A DNA stretch of 64,000 bases, from NCBI GenBank assembly GCA_013399855.1, contig VXAY01002200.1, positions 150,483 to 214,482 on the forward strand, given 5' to 3'. The first letter of the stretch is position 1. Each line of letters opens with the position of its first letter. Made by a program: the position numbers and the translations under genes. Source of the stretch: Oxyruncus cristatus. Its lineage: Eukaryota; Chordata; Aves; Passeriformes; Cotingidae. Shown in pieces: positions 25,624 through 39,714 of this stretch. The notes below the pieces were generated by a model that was not told the origin of the DNA, searched no databases, and saw nothing but the letters and a program-made list of their open reading frames with translations.

Positions 25624-27975
25624 GATCTGTTCCAGGTTTAAAACCATTAATTATGGTGCCTGTCATGGAATTTTCATCACAGATGTGAATGAAACAAAAA
25701 ACATGCTGCCTTGATACAAAGGTTGCATAATCTTTGATGGAGTTGCTTCATTCCAAAATTCTTTGATAAATCCCAGTTCCTGCCTACAACAGGAATCTCG
25801 AAGTTGAAAACCCCGGAGATCAATACAAGTTCCTGTCATGTGCCAGATTTTCAGCTGAAACTTTTGTCAGTTTTAATTCCTTCATCAATACTTGATAACT
25901 ACTGAACATGGGTTGTTGAAGCTCTTCATGCTTTGAACTGATTTTATCACAACTATAACAGATGTTGAGTGGTAAAGCAGGAATGAGATGACGTAATGGA
26001 AACAAACCTTTCCTTCTCCCAGTTTCAATCAGCTGATTATTAGATGTGAAATGTAATATTGATAATGTTCTAGGTGTTCTAGTCCAGAGATGAGTAGATG
26101 TGGGTGTGTAATGTGAACTGATCTCTATTTCTATACCTATAATGCTGGCTAGGATGGGTAAAAATCTATATAAAGAACTTGAACATTGAGGAATAAAACA
26201 CAGATTTAAATTCTAGAGGGCAAATGATAACATAGATAAATAGTTGTGAATTAGTATATTATTAGTTCACAACCATAAGTTCCTAACAAAAATTATAAAA
26301 TGAACTAAGAAGTTTTTTATTCCTAATATTTAGCATGTGCATTATGCAGGCAACTCAAAGAAAACTGACATAACCACTGAATTGACACAGTCAGTAAACC
26401 TAGGCTGTAAAAAGTCTACAGTGAGCACTACTACAGATGAAAAGGAAAGGACTCTTAGAGAGGATAATCATAGTTGTGGATTTTAAGAAACCTCAGAAAA
26501 CATAACTGTCCAACTAACTTCTGATGCTATCTTAAAAACTCTTCTGAGATCACAACATCCTTCACATAATGTTTTCTTTTGTGAAAAGAATGACCAAATT
26601 TCACATATATGCTGAAATAAAACAACCACATATAAGATAAGCTTTGTTTGAAACTATGATTTCCTTGGATTTCTTATATTTGATAGACCCCAGAGAGTTA
26701 ACGGAATTATTGATTAATTTCAAAGAGGTTCAAAGGGATTTTAAGTGCACTTAACTACTCCTTAACCTACTCTTAGAAATATCTGATCCATTACTTCCTT
26801 CTCTGTGAAAAAAAATCCTTGGTTTACTCTTCAACAAAAACTGGAAACTGCTCAGAAGAGATTCCCCTTTTCACGTCTCTGCAGTGCCTGGCAGCAATAA
26901 GCACTCTGTTTTCTTCACAGCTGGAACTGCTAAAGGAGAGTCCCAGGATGACAGAGACCTTCTTCACAGAACCCTCAATCCGGTGGGCTACAACAAGGGT
27001 TACTGACAGCAACCTCTAAAGTTTGAATGACTTTCTAGCTTGCAACAAAAAGACTTTGTGCCAAAATTCTTTCTAGGGCCTAACTGGTGCCAAAATCTTT
27101 CCCTCAAAATTTAATTCCCTCCAGCAATTAGTGAATGCTCTAGCAGAGCCTGTAAGAGAGGCAAAATGGCTTGCACGTCTGAGAACCATCAGTTTCCACT
27201 CTGTGCCTGAGCAAAAGTTTAAAAGTTCATATAAGCATCACCACACTTGTCAGAATAAAAGAAGCAAAATGAGCAGTATCGAATAGAAAACCTGAGAGAC
27301 CAAGAAATTCACTGCAATAACCACCAGAATGTCAGTGCAACCCCTACAACTTATAGCAAAATAGACTTTCAGCAGAGAGATATTTCCCTTAGAGAGCTAA
27401 AAAAACACCAAGTCCAAGCTGAAGGAGACTGGCTCACAGCAAATAATTGAAAATCCCCATGCTTCAATCTAGAGTCAATTCACCTTATTGCTGTAAAATA
27501 AAATAAACCAGCGGTTGATAAGATTAATCATTCAGTCTTCCACCCATAAGAGGAAGATGGCAGGTCACAGTGATCCTGGCTGAAGGCAAAAATGACTTCT
27601 TCAGTGAAATTTCTGCGTTTCCATGTAGACTTTTTGTTCAAAAGGTATAAAAGATCATGTGAAAAACAGTGCGCAGGGAGGCTCAGTCTGGTCTGGCTGA
27701 ATTGGCTTTGAAGCACTGGTTTCTGAACACTTGCTACAATTAACACGTCCCTTTCCTCATTAATTTTGGACCCAGCTGGTTCAAGCCCTGTAAGGATAGC
27801 TCATCTGGCACCCTGATGAGATCAGTGGAGGAACATAAATACAACAGAAGCCACTGCCATCAAACTAAGCTGCTTCTTCAGCATAAGAAAATAACTAATT
27901 TACATCAAAAAAGTGATATTTCCGTTTCTTATTCTATGTCCATTAAAATCATATGGGTATTTTCTCAATATTCAG

Positions 27976-27987
27976 AAAAAAAAAAAA
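27976..27987 (+). repeat. A12 homopolymer
   Basis: Twelve A in a row following 'aatattcag'; isolated. Confidence 0.8.
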
Positions 27988-30900
27988 AGCCAGTCAATAC
28001 AGCACAGTCAGGATCAAAACAGGACAGGAGGAAAGCTAGTTCAAGCTCAAACTTACTTTTATTTTTTTTCAGCTGGGATGTTCTTGATTTTATTTCTGTT
28101 AAGTTCCAAATATACTGAGCCAGAAAATATACAGACCCAAAATTTCATAAATTATAGATTCAGTATGTACAGACACTGTTTCCCGTCCAAAGATCTTTAG
28201 ATTTTTTACAAAAATTGATTAGATTCCAGTGCATCTGAGAATGTTTTCCTACTCGTCTGACAGAAAAAAGAGAATTATACCAATTGCTAGTGGCGGAAAA
28301 CAAGTCTGTATCATAGCCTGGGCCGAACCCCAGAAATCCTGGCCTCTACTTGTAAGGGGATGTCACAGTCCACTCCAATGACTCTAGAGGGTGTAAAGAC
28401 CTTGTTTTCATATTCTGAGCCATATATACACATATCTATTAAAAAAACCACAGAATAAATCAGATATTAGGTTTTTCGGGAAGCAAATGTTTTTATCGCT
28501 TTAAACAATTGCTCATTAAAAGACTTGAAATAGGTTTGTTTTATCAACTTACTTCTTTTTGAAACAGAAACAGAGACTAGAACGACACTTTTTCATTAAG
28601 CTGACAGCCACTGCAACCCTTGTGCCTTGAAAACAGCCAGGTCTTCCATTTCTATGAATTATTTCACACCAACCTGTTAAATAGTGACTGTACTGACGAG
28701 TTTATAATACTTGTACTTCCCATGGGTAGTGATGCCTCTCCTTGACAAGCATCCCTGCATGGAGCTCCTCTGTCAGCAGCTGGAGCCCGGGCAGAATGGC
28801 ACCCTGCTGCAATCGTGAGAACGCAAGGACTTCCAAAGCTGTTCAAAACATCTATTATGGGAAGAAAAATTGTTATGCTGAGTGAAATCTTACATGTTGC
28901 AGAAGTCCAAATCTTGAGAAGGCTGTGTTCAGCCAACTTGACAAGGTTGTGAGGGCATTTGTCCTGAGGCAAATGATCACACTGTCAGCCCAAGGGAGCC
29001 TTGCTCTCCTGAAATTTATCTGGAATACCACAGCAGATGAATCACTCTTCTGGTAAAAATGTCCCTGTGTGTACTATTAAGAAAGAAAACGGGACTCTGA
29101 CTGAATTTAGCAGATCTGTAACTGGAGTTGAGTAATGTGGCCAAGCCCCAGATTTCAGCAACACAGACTACTCTGCCCTCACACTACTCGTAAACAACTT
29201 CTTTCCTTGCTGCTTTCCAGCCAGTTCACTTCCCTTTCTAATCCCAGGAAGTCACTGCCCACCCTTAAATATTGAAAGATACATTTTAATCAAGTGGAGA
29301 ACTGAACAGTAGCATAATTTTACTTAAAGCACATAGCAAGCCACACTTTAGAGCTATTTGGGGAAGAAACTAACCGCAGCCAGGCAGCCCCTCCTTGCAG
29401 AGTTCAGGCTGGGTGGTCATTTGAGCCAGGGACAACACAGGCAATTCAGACAGATGGCCACTAAGTCAGCCCAGTGTGTTTGGGGAATATCCAGGATGTC
29501 AAAACGGAGATGTACACCTTCAACTCCCTGCAGCTTGAGTAGCCTAAACCTGCAGGAAGAAATCTATCTTTTTTCCTCTTCAGTAGCTCATCTGGGGAAA
29601 AAGCGCATCAGGAAAAATGCAGTTCAGGCTGAATAGACTTTTTTTCTGCCAAAATGTGTGTGTGTTAAGATTGTCAAAGCAAAATATTTTAAATTTTAGA
29701 ATTCTCTCCAATTTTTTTGATCCAATATCATTTGGTGAATGCAATGTATATTTATAAGAAGCTTAAGAACTCCTTTCTATTGCGACTTTACTGTTCTTCA
29801 TTACCCCCTCTACTTGCTCTGCTCCTTAGTCCGTATTTTTTCAGATTTCACACATTCTTAGGGTCTGTGTGCCAGGGTCCTTGGTGTGTTAAGTGCTGCC
29901 TGATCAGGAGCTGGGACACACTCCTCCTATGCACCTCAACAGCCATTTCAGGGAAATGGGGAAAATTGTGTTTGATCCAGTTAAGGCATAGTGAGACACA
30001 CAGAATGTTTGGTGAAGAGGGCAATCACTACATGCTGATTAAGATCCGTAATTGAAAGAAAAACGGACTCCCACACTATCAGGAGTGGCAAGGAGTAAAT
30101 GAAGGACAGGAAGAAACAACACTGCATTAAAGGCAGAAATTCAAAAGCTGAAAAATGCTTTAGTGAATGGTGAGAGCTAATGTTTATCATTAATACTATA
30201 TCTAGCTTTAATGCTGTGCTCCCAAGTAGTTTAAGAATTGAAAATAAACCTTTCACCCTGATTCAGAAGAGCATGAAGACATCAGAAAGCACATTTCTTA
30301 CTACTTTTTATTTCATCTTATTTCTTTCTTCTTCCTCTTGTGTAAGTGACCGTGTATGTTATCCTCTGCTGCATCAGCATCCTCCAGATGATGTCCATCC
30401 TCAGGGCAGGGGAGGGAAATGCTACATCTAGAAGTCTCAGATGTACATCCCAGCTACTGTCCAACCAATACACAGAGAGATGTGATGAAGTCCCCATCAT
30501 ACTTTGTCATCTTGAGGTCAGTAACTCCCACTACTTGCTAGCTGCAGCCACTGAAATTAAAATTAGTAGGCTTTGGGTTCCTTTAAATATCACAGAGGGA
30601 GGCCCAAACCTCTTTACCCACAAAGATAACATCAGCCTCAAAAATGGAAAGCCAGAGGAAAAAACCCATGTTTTTTCAGTTGCCTGAAACATGTAAACAT
30701 TGGCCCACTCATGGCATACAAAAGACATTCATGAAAGAGAAAAGCCTGTAAGAGAAGTTTTAAAAGCCCTTAAAATACAGTGGTTTTTTATATCTACATT
30801 CTCTATATCTTATATTTTTACAGATACGTAAAAAAAATAGTTGTCTGTAACATATCTAGAAATGTTACAGATTTATCAGGGTCACTTGGAAAGTTAGTAA

Positions 30901-31425
30901 AAAGAGGTCATGCTTCCAATCACATTAATATACTAACGTGCCCAGCAGTAGATTATGTTAATTTTTACAATAATTTTTAAGATTTGTAATGCAACACATT
31001 ACTGTATAGGATTTCTAAGCCTTCTCAGAGCTTATTAGTCTGCCTTTATAAACCAAATGTCAGCTTTATCAAAGTCAGACATTAATTATTGGCGATGGGC
31101 AAACCTCAAAAGGTTCAGAGGTTTGGGCTAGTTTGACTAGACAGGCATAAGACCAGCTGCTTGTGCAGATCATTTCCATGGCAGATTGGACTCCTGATTG
31201 TGAAAATGTTACACACTTATTGAAATGTGAGCACGCAGACAGAGCCTGCTGCGCTCGAGGAGAATACTGAACTGCACTGAGCTCAGCAAACACGAGGCTC
31301 CCTCCCTGGCTTATCAGTGTCAGACCGCAACACCCCAAACTTCCCACATCACTGAAGGCTGCAGTGGAGGTGACAGAGTAGTTCACTGAAGCAAAACATC
31401 CACAGGGAGCTGGGAATATAACTGT

Positions 31426-31479
31426 AAAAAGGAGAGGAGAGGGAGAGGAGGAGGGAAAGGGAGAAGGAAGGGAAGGAGA
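31426..31479 (+). repeat. 54-base pure purine tract
   Basis: Only A and G for 54 bases, made of (GGGA)/(GGAGA)-like words such as 'ggagaggagagggagaggag'. Long homopurine/homopyrimidine runs can form triplex (H-) DNA. The antisense reading frame across it is low-complexity Ser/Leu and not a protein. Confidence 0.9.
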
Positions 31480-33013
31480 TATCTATTATATGCCGGGGTA
31501 TCACACTAACGAGGAGACAGAGAAGCCATACAAATATTCCAGGACAGACCTGAATAGATTTGTATGAACTAAATGACACATTAGGAGCTATAAACCCAGA
31601 AGTCTGAACCCAAATCAATATATTTAGAAGTGCCGTGCTTGAGCTGAGGAGCCCAGCCTCTTCTCAGGGCTTATTGGCTCAACCAGGGTGACTTATTGCT
31701 CCAGCAGAACGTGCCAACATGGCTACATGGTTTTTGGGTTGAAGCTGGCAATAAAGAACACTGGGTGGGCCAGTGTAAGTCAGTGAAGACAGGCCTGAGG
31801 GGCACTTTTGGCCTGGAAATATGATTACTTAAAAGAAAATGAGAAAGTTCAATTTGTTTCTGTATTTCTGTGAGTAAGCAGGGGAGTTTTACTACATGGC
31901 AGAGATTTACTGGGAAAACCTGTGAACACATTGAATAACCAGCAATAGGATTTCGCCAGTGAATTCTCTTCCATGTCTTGCAATAACAGTCTTTCTACGG
32001 AGCAGAGCTACAGTGTTAGTTCTTTTTCTCTCTCTATGTTTTCTTTTTTTTTTTTAACCTGTTGTTTTACTTAAATATCTCCATTGCTTCTTGTGGGAGC
32101 TGTAGCAGATGACAAACATCTCAGCTGAGATTTCTTCTTCACTGCTTGTGAGTGGTCCATCTCTTTTTCCCCCTCCTCCATGTTGAATTTTTAAGCACTG
32201 TATGCAGGCTTTGTAGAAGAGAAAGTTCCCCACATACAGCCACCTCCTTATTGATTTTGAGGCAATCTTCTAGTGGAGGGGGTAGTGGTGGAGAGGGTGT
32301 TATTCCAAACTCACAGCCCAAACCCACCGAATCCTCGTCCTTCTGTTACTTGTTTTCAGTGCTGCCATTGCACCCAGAGGGGAGTGTGAGCACTTGCTAT
32401 TACATGTCAGCTGTGGTTTGAGAAAGAAGGACTGGGTCCACTTTCATTTTGAAAAGAAACAAGCACATCCCTCTAGGGGATGGTTTCAGGCTATGAATTT
32501 TACATCAAAGGAGGTGCCCAGGTCATTTCCATTTCCTGTGGGGAAACCTCTTCTCAGTGGTGCAAATTTTGAGAAAATGCCTGTAAAAATCCTGAAAATT
32601 CTTGTAAATTTCCTCATCCATTGCGTGGGGAACTTTAAGACAAGGACACAGTTTTTTTTATGGTGAAAACCAACCACTGAAAAACTGGCAACTGTAACAT
32701 AAAGTGTAAAACTCCACAATAGATCTATGCCTAAGTAATCTTTTTGAACTTAGTTGGTGAATTGGTTGCGAAGCAGAAATCTGAATCCAGTTCTCCCAAA
32801 TCCCAGCTAACACTATAGTTGATGCACCAACTGCAGGAGCAGGCAAAGATCATCAGCAATCTTCCCACATCTGCCTATTGTGGAGTGTCTACATCTTCCA
32901 CATTAGTGTGTGGAGATGGCCAGTGGTAGAAAAAACATAGGTTTAGGTGAGTCTTAAGTTCACATCAGCCCAGCTACACCTGTGTCCTCAAGTAAGCACA
33001 GGGGCAGATGTTT

Positions 33014-33355
33014 TAAGCAACTGTGTCAAAATCCAAGTCAGATGCTAGTGCCATTATAGCAGAAACAACATCAGAAAGTGAAAGGGTGTATGGCATTACA
33101 GCCATAATGAAAGCAGCAGTCAGTGGTGGAGCAGATGTGATTTCAATCATATCAGAAACAGAGAGAGGCAGTGCAGAGGCATATGGGCCTCTGAGCAAAG
33201 GCAGCAAGCTGCAAGACGGAAGATGCTGCTACAAAGCTGGTGAGGCAGATGGTACTGTGATGGGAGAGGTCTGCAGCAAGACCTGCAGCAGCAACAGATG
33301 CTGCAGCTACCTCAGAGCAGCTGGGTGGCCAGTGTTTAAGATGCAGCAGTAGGTG
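33014..33355 (+). other. Unresolved low-stop patch rich in GCA/AGC words
   Basis: After an in-frame TAA at 33014, one frame stays open for about 109 codons to 33352, starting at GTG rather than ATG. The reverse strand is also open across 33013-33207. The plus reading is rich in Ser, Ala, Gly and Glu (for example SESERVYGITAIMKAAVSGG) and then Cys (VCSKTCSSNRCC). I see no domain, no signal peptide and no convincing splice pair. The composition may simply reflect degenerate 'gcagca'/'tgcagc' words, which suppress stop codons on both strands. It could be an unknown exon or decayed retroposed material; I do not call a gene. Confidence 0.2.
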
Positions 33356-34400
33356 TTCTTTGCTTCTGAATTCCTAGTGGTCACCACTTGCTGAATAAGG
33401 GCAAGTGCTTTTACCTTTACATAATAATTTCCACAAATTACTGGGTATAGAGCAATGTCATGGCACTGACAACAGGATTACATTTCTCAGTGATGGCCAG
33501 CCACTTCTCCCTTTCATGACAACCTTGACAGGCCATTTAATGTGGGGAAAAAGACAATAAAGAGTTTCTGTGAAAAATCCTACCTATACCACTTATACTA
33601 TTCTGTGACTGTGAGTATTTTACACCCCAGACCTCTCCATGGATGTAGGCTCTTCTCAGCTGGAGGGGAATGTAACTGTAGCACTTGATGAAACCACCTT
33701 CACAGACTGGATTGCTCCAAGGTTTTCACCCACTGAATGTCTCTGTCCCCATCCTGGGTCCTCTTTCAGCCTTGTGACAATCCTCTGTTGTGTCCAGAGA
33801 GAGACTATTTCATCAGGTAAGTAGCAGAAATCATGCAAGTCTTTCCCAAGCATGGAACCACATAGTTTGTGATAGTTTGCGACATATCAGACAAAAAAAG
33901 ACAATATTAAAAACATAAAATTTTATCATGCAGTGTTGTTCAATGTCCTTGCTCAGAAGCCATGGATTCAACAAGAGCATCAGGACATGCCCAATTAAAA
34001 TGGATAGAAGACAAGCTTGAACTATGAAATCCAAAGATTCGTGAAATTGGAAACAGAAAATAATACTCTCCATGGTCCTTGAGATCTTGGAGAAGGAAGA
34101 GTGGATACTACAATCATGGCCAATTACAAAGACAGGCTTGTGAGTTAAGGCCTTGTTCATTTATGAAGGACAGTTTTAGATCTCTTTCAAGAAAGGTGAT
34201 GTTCCTGTTCACTATCTATTAGAAATATTTGAACATTTCTTAAAATCATTTATAAGTCATTCTAGGCAAACATTTCCAAACTGTGTGTACAGATGATGAA
34301 GACTGCGTGTTAACACTTGAGAACTAACTTGAGTCCTCTTAGCTACACCGTAATAATTGATATGACAAGCTCCAAATTTCTTCATTTCCCTCTTCTCTCA

Positions 34401-34409
34401 CCCCCCCCC
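34401..34409 (+). repeat. C9 homopolymer
   Basis: Nine C following a pyrimidine-rich stretch (ttcatttccctcttctctca). Short, but rare in this AT-leaning region. Confidence 0.8.
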
Positions 34410-35390
34410 TTCATTTCTAACTGTAATTTCTATTCAAATGAAATCTTAAATATTCTGCCCTGACCTTTGCTGGAAGGAATTTAATTACCTGTGGAGTTTA
34501 CATAAATTATATGGCCTGTTTGTTTAAGATTAATACTACACAGAGATCAATAGAGCTTCTTGCAAATGCCACCAAAGGTCACAAAAATCTTTCCAGAAAA
34601 AGAGGGTGAAAGACACGGTGTGACACATTCCTGTCGTCAGTCCAGTGTATGTCACTGCCACTGCCTCTGCAGCCGCTCAGGGATGATTTATCAGCTGTTA
34701 GAGGACACTTGGTACAAACACACCATAAAAACCAGCTGAGTAAAATTAATTGAATGCGGTGATGACTACAATTCATCATTCTCAAAAAATGGCTCAAAAA
34801 GTGTGAGAAGGATGATACATTGACCATAGCATAGATAAACTGGCTTTTCGTATTGCTCTTTGGAAACAACCTCTTGCTGCCACAAATCCAATGCCAGTTT
34901 CCCTGTGGAAAAGACAACTCTTACTCTTCGATTCTGACATGGAGAGGACACACAAAGTTTGCACAGTCAGAAGACTCATTAGAAATGACATGCTTGTAAC
35001 TTGGTAGAGCTGTTTTGTGTGTGCCCTAGGTACGTTTACCAGCAAATTTGATTTAATTCTCATATTAGATTGACAGAATTAATGCAGTGAAAGTACAACG
35101 CAGTCAACACTTCTTGGCTTATGGAGGCTAGATGGGATGCCAAGCAAAGTTTTCCCTGTGTTAAAAAGAAACCGGGTTGAGACAATGGAGAAAAGAGAAA
35201 CAGTATCCTACCTGCTAGAGCAGTGATGTGAAAAGCCTCCAGACTGTTCTACACCTGACTTGAACTTTAAATTTCAACCTCAGTTTTCTATTGAGAAAAC
35301 CTCTGATTTTGACAACAAATGGCCTTATTCAGACCCTTACCAGACCCAGCACCATTTGCAAACCCTTTTGCTAATATTGCTGATGAGGGC

Positions 35391-35535
35391 AGATTTTCAC
35401 AAGTGCTCACAAACTAGCATCTCCCCATGACAGATTTTGAAAGAGACCAGTAGTCAGTGTACACAGTTCTTATAACTTCTAACGAATTAGCTCTGTGCCC
35501 AAATAGGAATGGACCTTTTATGAAAATCAGATCCT
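35391..35535. repeat. Old palindromic amniote repeat relic ('attttca...gtgctca' type)
   Basis: The left arm 'agattttcacaagtgctcac' and the right arm 'ccttttatgaaaatcagatc' are partly reverse-complementary. They resemble the two ends of an old palindromic repeat that I know from reptile and bird sequences ('attttcaaaagtgctcagca' ... 'cctttgaaaatcaggtcc'). The centre is unrecognisable. Identity is low and the call rests on remembered patterns. Confidence 0.38.
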
Positions 35536-36462
35536 CACTGTGGTAATTAGCAGATTTATTTTTTTTTATCTGCAAGAGCTGGGCAGAATGATTTTAACTT
35601 GATTTTGAGAGCTGCAGGTTGTCTTCCCTGTCTCTGAAAGAGGGAGAAAGCAAAGTGGAACCTTAGTTTGTAGAATGTGATGGAGTTCTCTGGTGAGAAC
35701 CATATACTGGGTCACGGAGTGACTGTCTTAGCTCTGGTTGGGATAAACTTCTATTGGGAAGCGGGATTCACCAGTTTTACCTCCAGGGTATGAATTGTTG
35801 GGGCTGTAACAAGCACAGATTATAAACCAACTGGAAAAGTTGTTTTTATTGCATTTCTGCATGATACAGCACAAAAGCACTTGACCAAGGACTTCTGTTC
35901 TACAAAGAAGCAGAGCATACGATTTCGCACATAGGAAGATGACTTGAAGCTATACAATCTGGAGCTTCATTCAGAGTATGGTTGGATTCAGGCCCTTAGT
36001 TTGATCCACTGTAGAGGGGAGGCTCAGAAGCTGAATTTGAAGTGGGATAAAACTTGAATGTTTAAATGACCCCAAAAACCCAGCAGAGTTTTGATGTGGG
36101 ATTATGCTTTGAACAGCATTAGCAATATTAGCAATCTTGTAATTACTGTGTGAGCCTCTTCCACCAAGCCTGGAGTCAGAACACCATGCTGAGGGAGCAT
36201 TCAAACAGAAATGATACATTCGGGGTAATAAAGCTCCCATTGTTTCTATGTCCTACAATAAAGCCTGGAAATCATAGACATGATCAAGACCATATTTTGC
36301 AAGGCACTGAACATACAAGCAGGATAAGACAGGCTTTCCTCTGCTCACAGACCAAGAGAGAGGGAGGGAGAAGAGTGAGGATGAGGAAAAAGGGCTTCTC
36401 TCAATGGCCCAGCTTGGCAGGAGCAGAGCCCAACTCTGCCTTCTTGCTCACAGCCCTGCAGA

Positions 36463-36480
36463 GTGGGCAGTACTGCCCAC
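36463..36480. repeat. Perfect 18-bp palindrome without spacer
   Basis: gtgggcagtactgcccac reads the same on both strands. Flanking bases (a on both sides) break the symmetry. It lies in a locally GC-rich stretch (about 36400-36500). It could be a dimeric protein-binding site or a chance event. Confidence 0.9.
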
Positions 36481-37700
36481 AGGTACCAGCTGCAATTCAG
36501 ATGGATGCTTCAGGTTCCAGTTACAGCAGGAAGCCTTAATGGCCCTCTTTGCTGGCTTGGAGCCTAGAGGTGTCAGAAGAAGTCTGCCCAACCCCATGAG
36601 CACATGTGCACACACTTGGAACGTGGTTTTGATTGTACCAACCACTATGAGGCTACACCTGGTACCTTGTACAGGGACAACTGGAAATGGTCTAATAAGT
36701 GTCTGTCAAGTAACAGGGGACACTGATAGGTGGTATAATTAACTAATGAGAGCCTCCTTGAGTTTTTCACCTGTTTCCCATTTGGTGGTGTTGATGGTGT
36801 AGGTTAAGCTGAATGTGAAAACATCTATGTACCTTCTGTGCTGCTGCCAAGCTTTTACTGGTATCACCAACTCTGAGGAAGGCTGCTAACACCTTGGCTT
36901 CACAGCAGATCTGTGTGGATGTCTACCTTTTCTGTTACATATTGAGAAGTGACAACTGTACTAATACCAGCCCGTTTGAACACAGCTGGAGGCAAAAACT
37001 CCCAGAAGTCTGGAGATGAAGTGCCATTTAGAGAGTGGATTTGTGTTAGACCATCCCACTCACTGGCCAGGGGACATCAGGCATGTTTATACCATCAGTC
37101 TCATCTCTGAAGGCCTCATGGCCACCTTGGAAGTGCTTTTTTTCACTGAATCTTTAGAGTCTTTGGCTGGTTTTGTTCTCTTAGGGGGTGGGGGTGTAGG
37201 ATAAGAAATATCATCTTGGCTGTAACAGCAGAGCATTGTTAACTTAGCCCTGAGCTTCTGCATTATTTTATTTTTTTTCTTTGCTACCTAAGACAAGGCC
37301 ACACGAGGTAACAAAATGTCTTATCAATAGATTGAAGTGGTAGTGACGCAGGACTTTAATTCAATAGCATGTATCTACATCCCTTTTGTGCCCTTTGGGA
37401 TTATGTTGTGGGCTTGACAATGTGAAAGACCCAGAAAAGGCCCACACAACTATGTTAAAAACTTTTTCCAGTACAACTTTTAATTAAAAAGTTGGATTAT
37501 GAAGTTACATGATGATCTATAAGAGAGGAGTAAGAGGGGGTTATTGGTTCATTTCTCTTATGAGACAAGACACCACCACCAGAGATCTTAAAGCAGTTTA
37601 TAAATTGTAATATTTGTTCTACAGAGGAAAGAACAAACTTGAAAAGAAGACTAAAATAATAATAATGCAAATGGGGTTACAGCGGATTTTTATCTGTGCA

Positions 37701-37726
37701 TGTTACACCAGTGCAAATCTCTGCAA
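37701..37726. repeat. Short relic of 'gttacaccagtgtaaat' type repeat
   Basis: 'tgttacaccagtgcaaatct' with 'ctgc' is close to a motif ('agttacaccagtgtaaatct' then 'gg') that recurs in old non-autonomous repeats of reptiles and birds as I remember them. It is only about 26 bases long, so a chance match is quite possible. Confidence 0.25.
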
Positions 37727-39690
37727 AAAAAAACCCAGCTCAGCTTGGTCCCTTTAGGCATTTCTAAATATTCTTGATTAATATATAATAATTAAAAATC
37801 GTAAATACTTGAAAAAATATTACACACTTTATCATTCTTGGCACAGTAAAAATTAAAACTGGCACTGAACATAAAACGTATTTTACCACATCTAACTTTA
37901 GTTATGATTACAAATTCTCACCATTACTTCACCAATAATTTTACGTATTAACCCAAGGCAAAACCTTTTCATCATTCTCCTTATACTAACCATTCCAATA
38001 CATGTGAGTTTGAATACCTAGGTCCTTTCATGGGCCTTTCCTTGAGGTGAAATCCTTAGCTATGAAGGAGCTGTAGCACTTCACCCTGCTTTCCAATACC
38101 CTTCATGTAATCCCAGCCTGTAACCAAGCAGAGCAAATGTTTATGCACAGAGTCGAAACAAATCAGCACCGATGCCACCACTGAGAACTGAGTGACCTTT
38201 GGCAGAAGAACCCAGCTTCCAAGGTCCAGCAGGCAATGAGGATTAATTTTATGGTCTGGACAGAGTCCTGAATTCCAAGCATTGAAATTGGATGTTTGTA
38301 ATAAGCTATTTACAGTTGCAGTTCTATTATTTTTATTGGTCCTCAAGGACCCCCAGACAATGCTGCACATTTTGGTCACCATCTCCTAACTCATTGTGTA
38401 TTCACTGCCTCTATAAATAGATGTTGTTTGTTGGACAGCATCCTCCATATCTCTCTCTCAAAGCAAGGAGCCATTGGGCTAAGAATTGCAAAGCCTGAGA
38501 GTGAAAGAAGAGACACAGTTTTCTCAGCTCCCACATGACATGGATATAACTGTGTCACCAGAGGAAAAAGGAAAGCTCAGAACTGCAGGAGCAGCCCACA
38601 GCATTTTTAGTGAGACTTAACATATTTGCAGAATGTCAAAAGAGGAAAGTCCTGTCAGAACTTAGAGGACAAAACATCCTGATGAAATCTTTTCATGCTG
38701 TTGTTATCAGAGCTTTTCTTCACTGTTCTCTGATACCTGAATACCACAGGCAGGACATTCAGCACATTTTAACTTTGCTTGCAATTTTCATCTAATGTAG
38801 AGACTTAGTCAAAGCTCTATGGACAAATCATTTTAGATATATAAGGTATTTGGTGTATGGCATATGAGTAATTTTTCCCACGTGTCCAGCCTAAGAGCTT
38901 CAGAGTAAGGGCCTGCAGAGGCACGAGCTGTTCTGGAGTCTTGGCTGAAGTTGTAAACCTGAACTCTACCAAGCACCACTTTCTGATCATTCAGTTTTTC
39001 TCTCTCCATGAATCTGTAGAATCTTGCAAGCGCTCAGCACAGGCAGATTTATCAAGCATGAAGCTGGGAAACTTCATATACAAAGAATGTCTTGGGTGCA
39101 CTGCAGTTCGAGCAGCAAATTTGGTTCATATTCTGCTCTTTGACACCTTTTCATGAACCAGCCTCACAAAGTGACTGATAAATGTGTTTTACTGTAATAA
39201 ATCTTAACTAGGGGGTAAAGCAAAAACGGACAAGGGCTACAGCAAGCACCAGCACAGAAATCACAGGTTAAATTACATAGTTAATTCGAAATATTTTTTT
39301 TCACACTTTCCAATTAAATCCCTGGGGACACTAAGCAAGAACTGGGTTGGGTAGCAGAGCTGTTACATACTTCAGTCCAAATTTGTGTCATCGTTATACT
39401 GATACTATCAGTATTTTATCTTCTCAAAAAATTACAGAAGTGAAAGGAAAGAAACAAGATGGGAAGAGCCCAGACCCTCAGTCAGCAGTGTTTGAGGGGA
39501 ACAGACATAGAATCCCATAGTCAATTATTAACCAAGGTCAATATTTATGACACAGAGAACCATTATAAGTGTACATTATTTATGTAGAGACTTGTAATGA
39601 GCACTTCATGCTCGAATAGAGATTGTATATACTGGGATAATTTTAATAAGAAAGCTGCCTGTCATAGGAAACAGAATACATCTCGGAAAT

Positions 39691-39714
39691 GGTCTGTGTG
39701 TCTGTCTGTCTCTC
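39691..39714 (+). repeat. (GTCT)n-like short tract
   Basis: 'ggtctgtgtgtctgtctgtc' and 'tctc': a short imperfect tetranucleotide repeat. Confidence 0.7.

Larger units (their letters stand above)
23863..31425. other. No gene recognised
   Basis: The perfect hairpin at 25.59 kb is the only structured item I found. Frames here are short and uninformative. Confidence 0.7.

Noticed and set aside
36150..36742. Overlapping frames of 129 and 112 codons
   Set aside because: They are mutually overlapping in different frames, the longer starts at GTG, and no recognisable product results.
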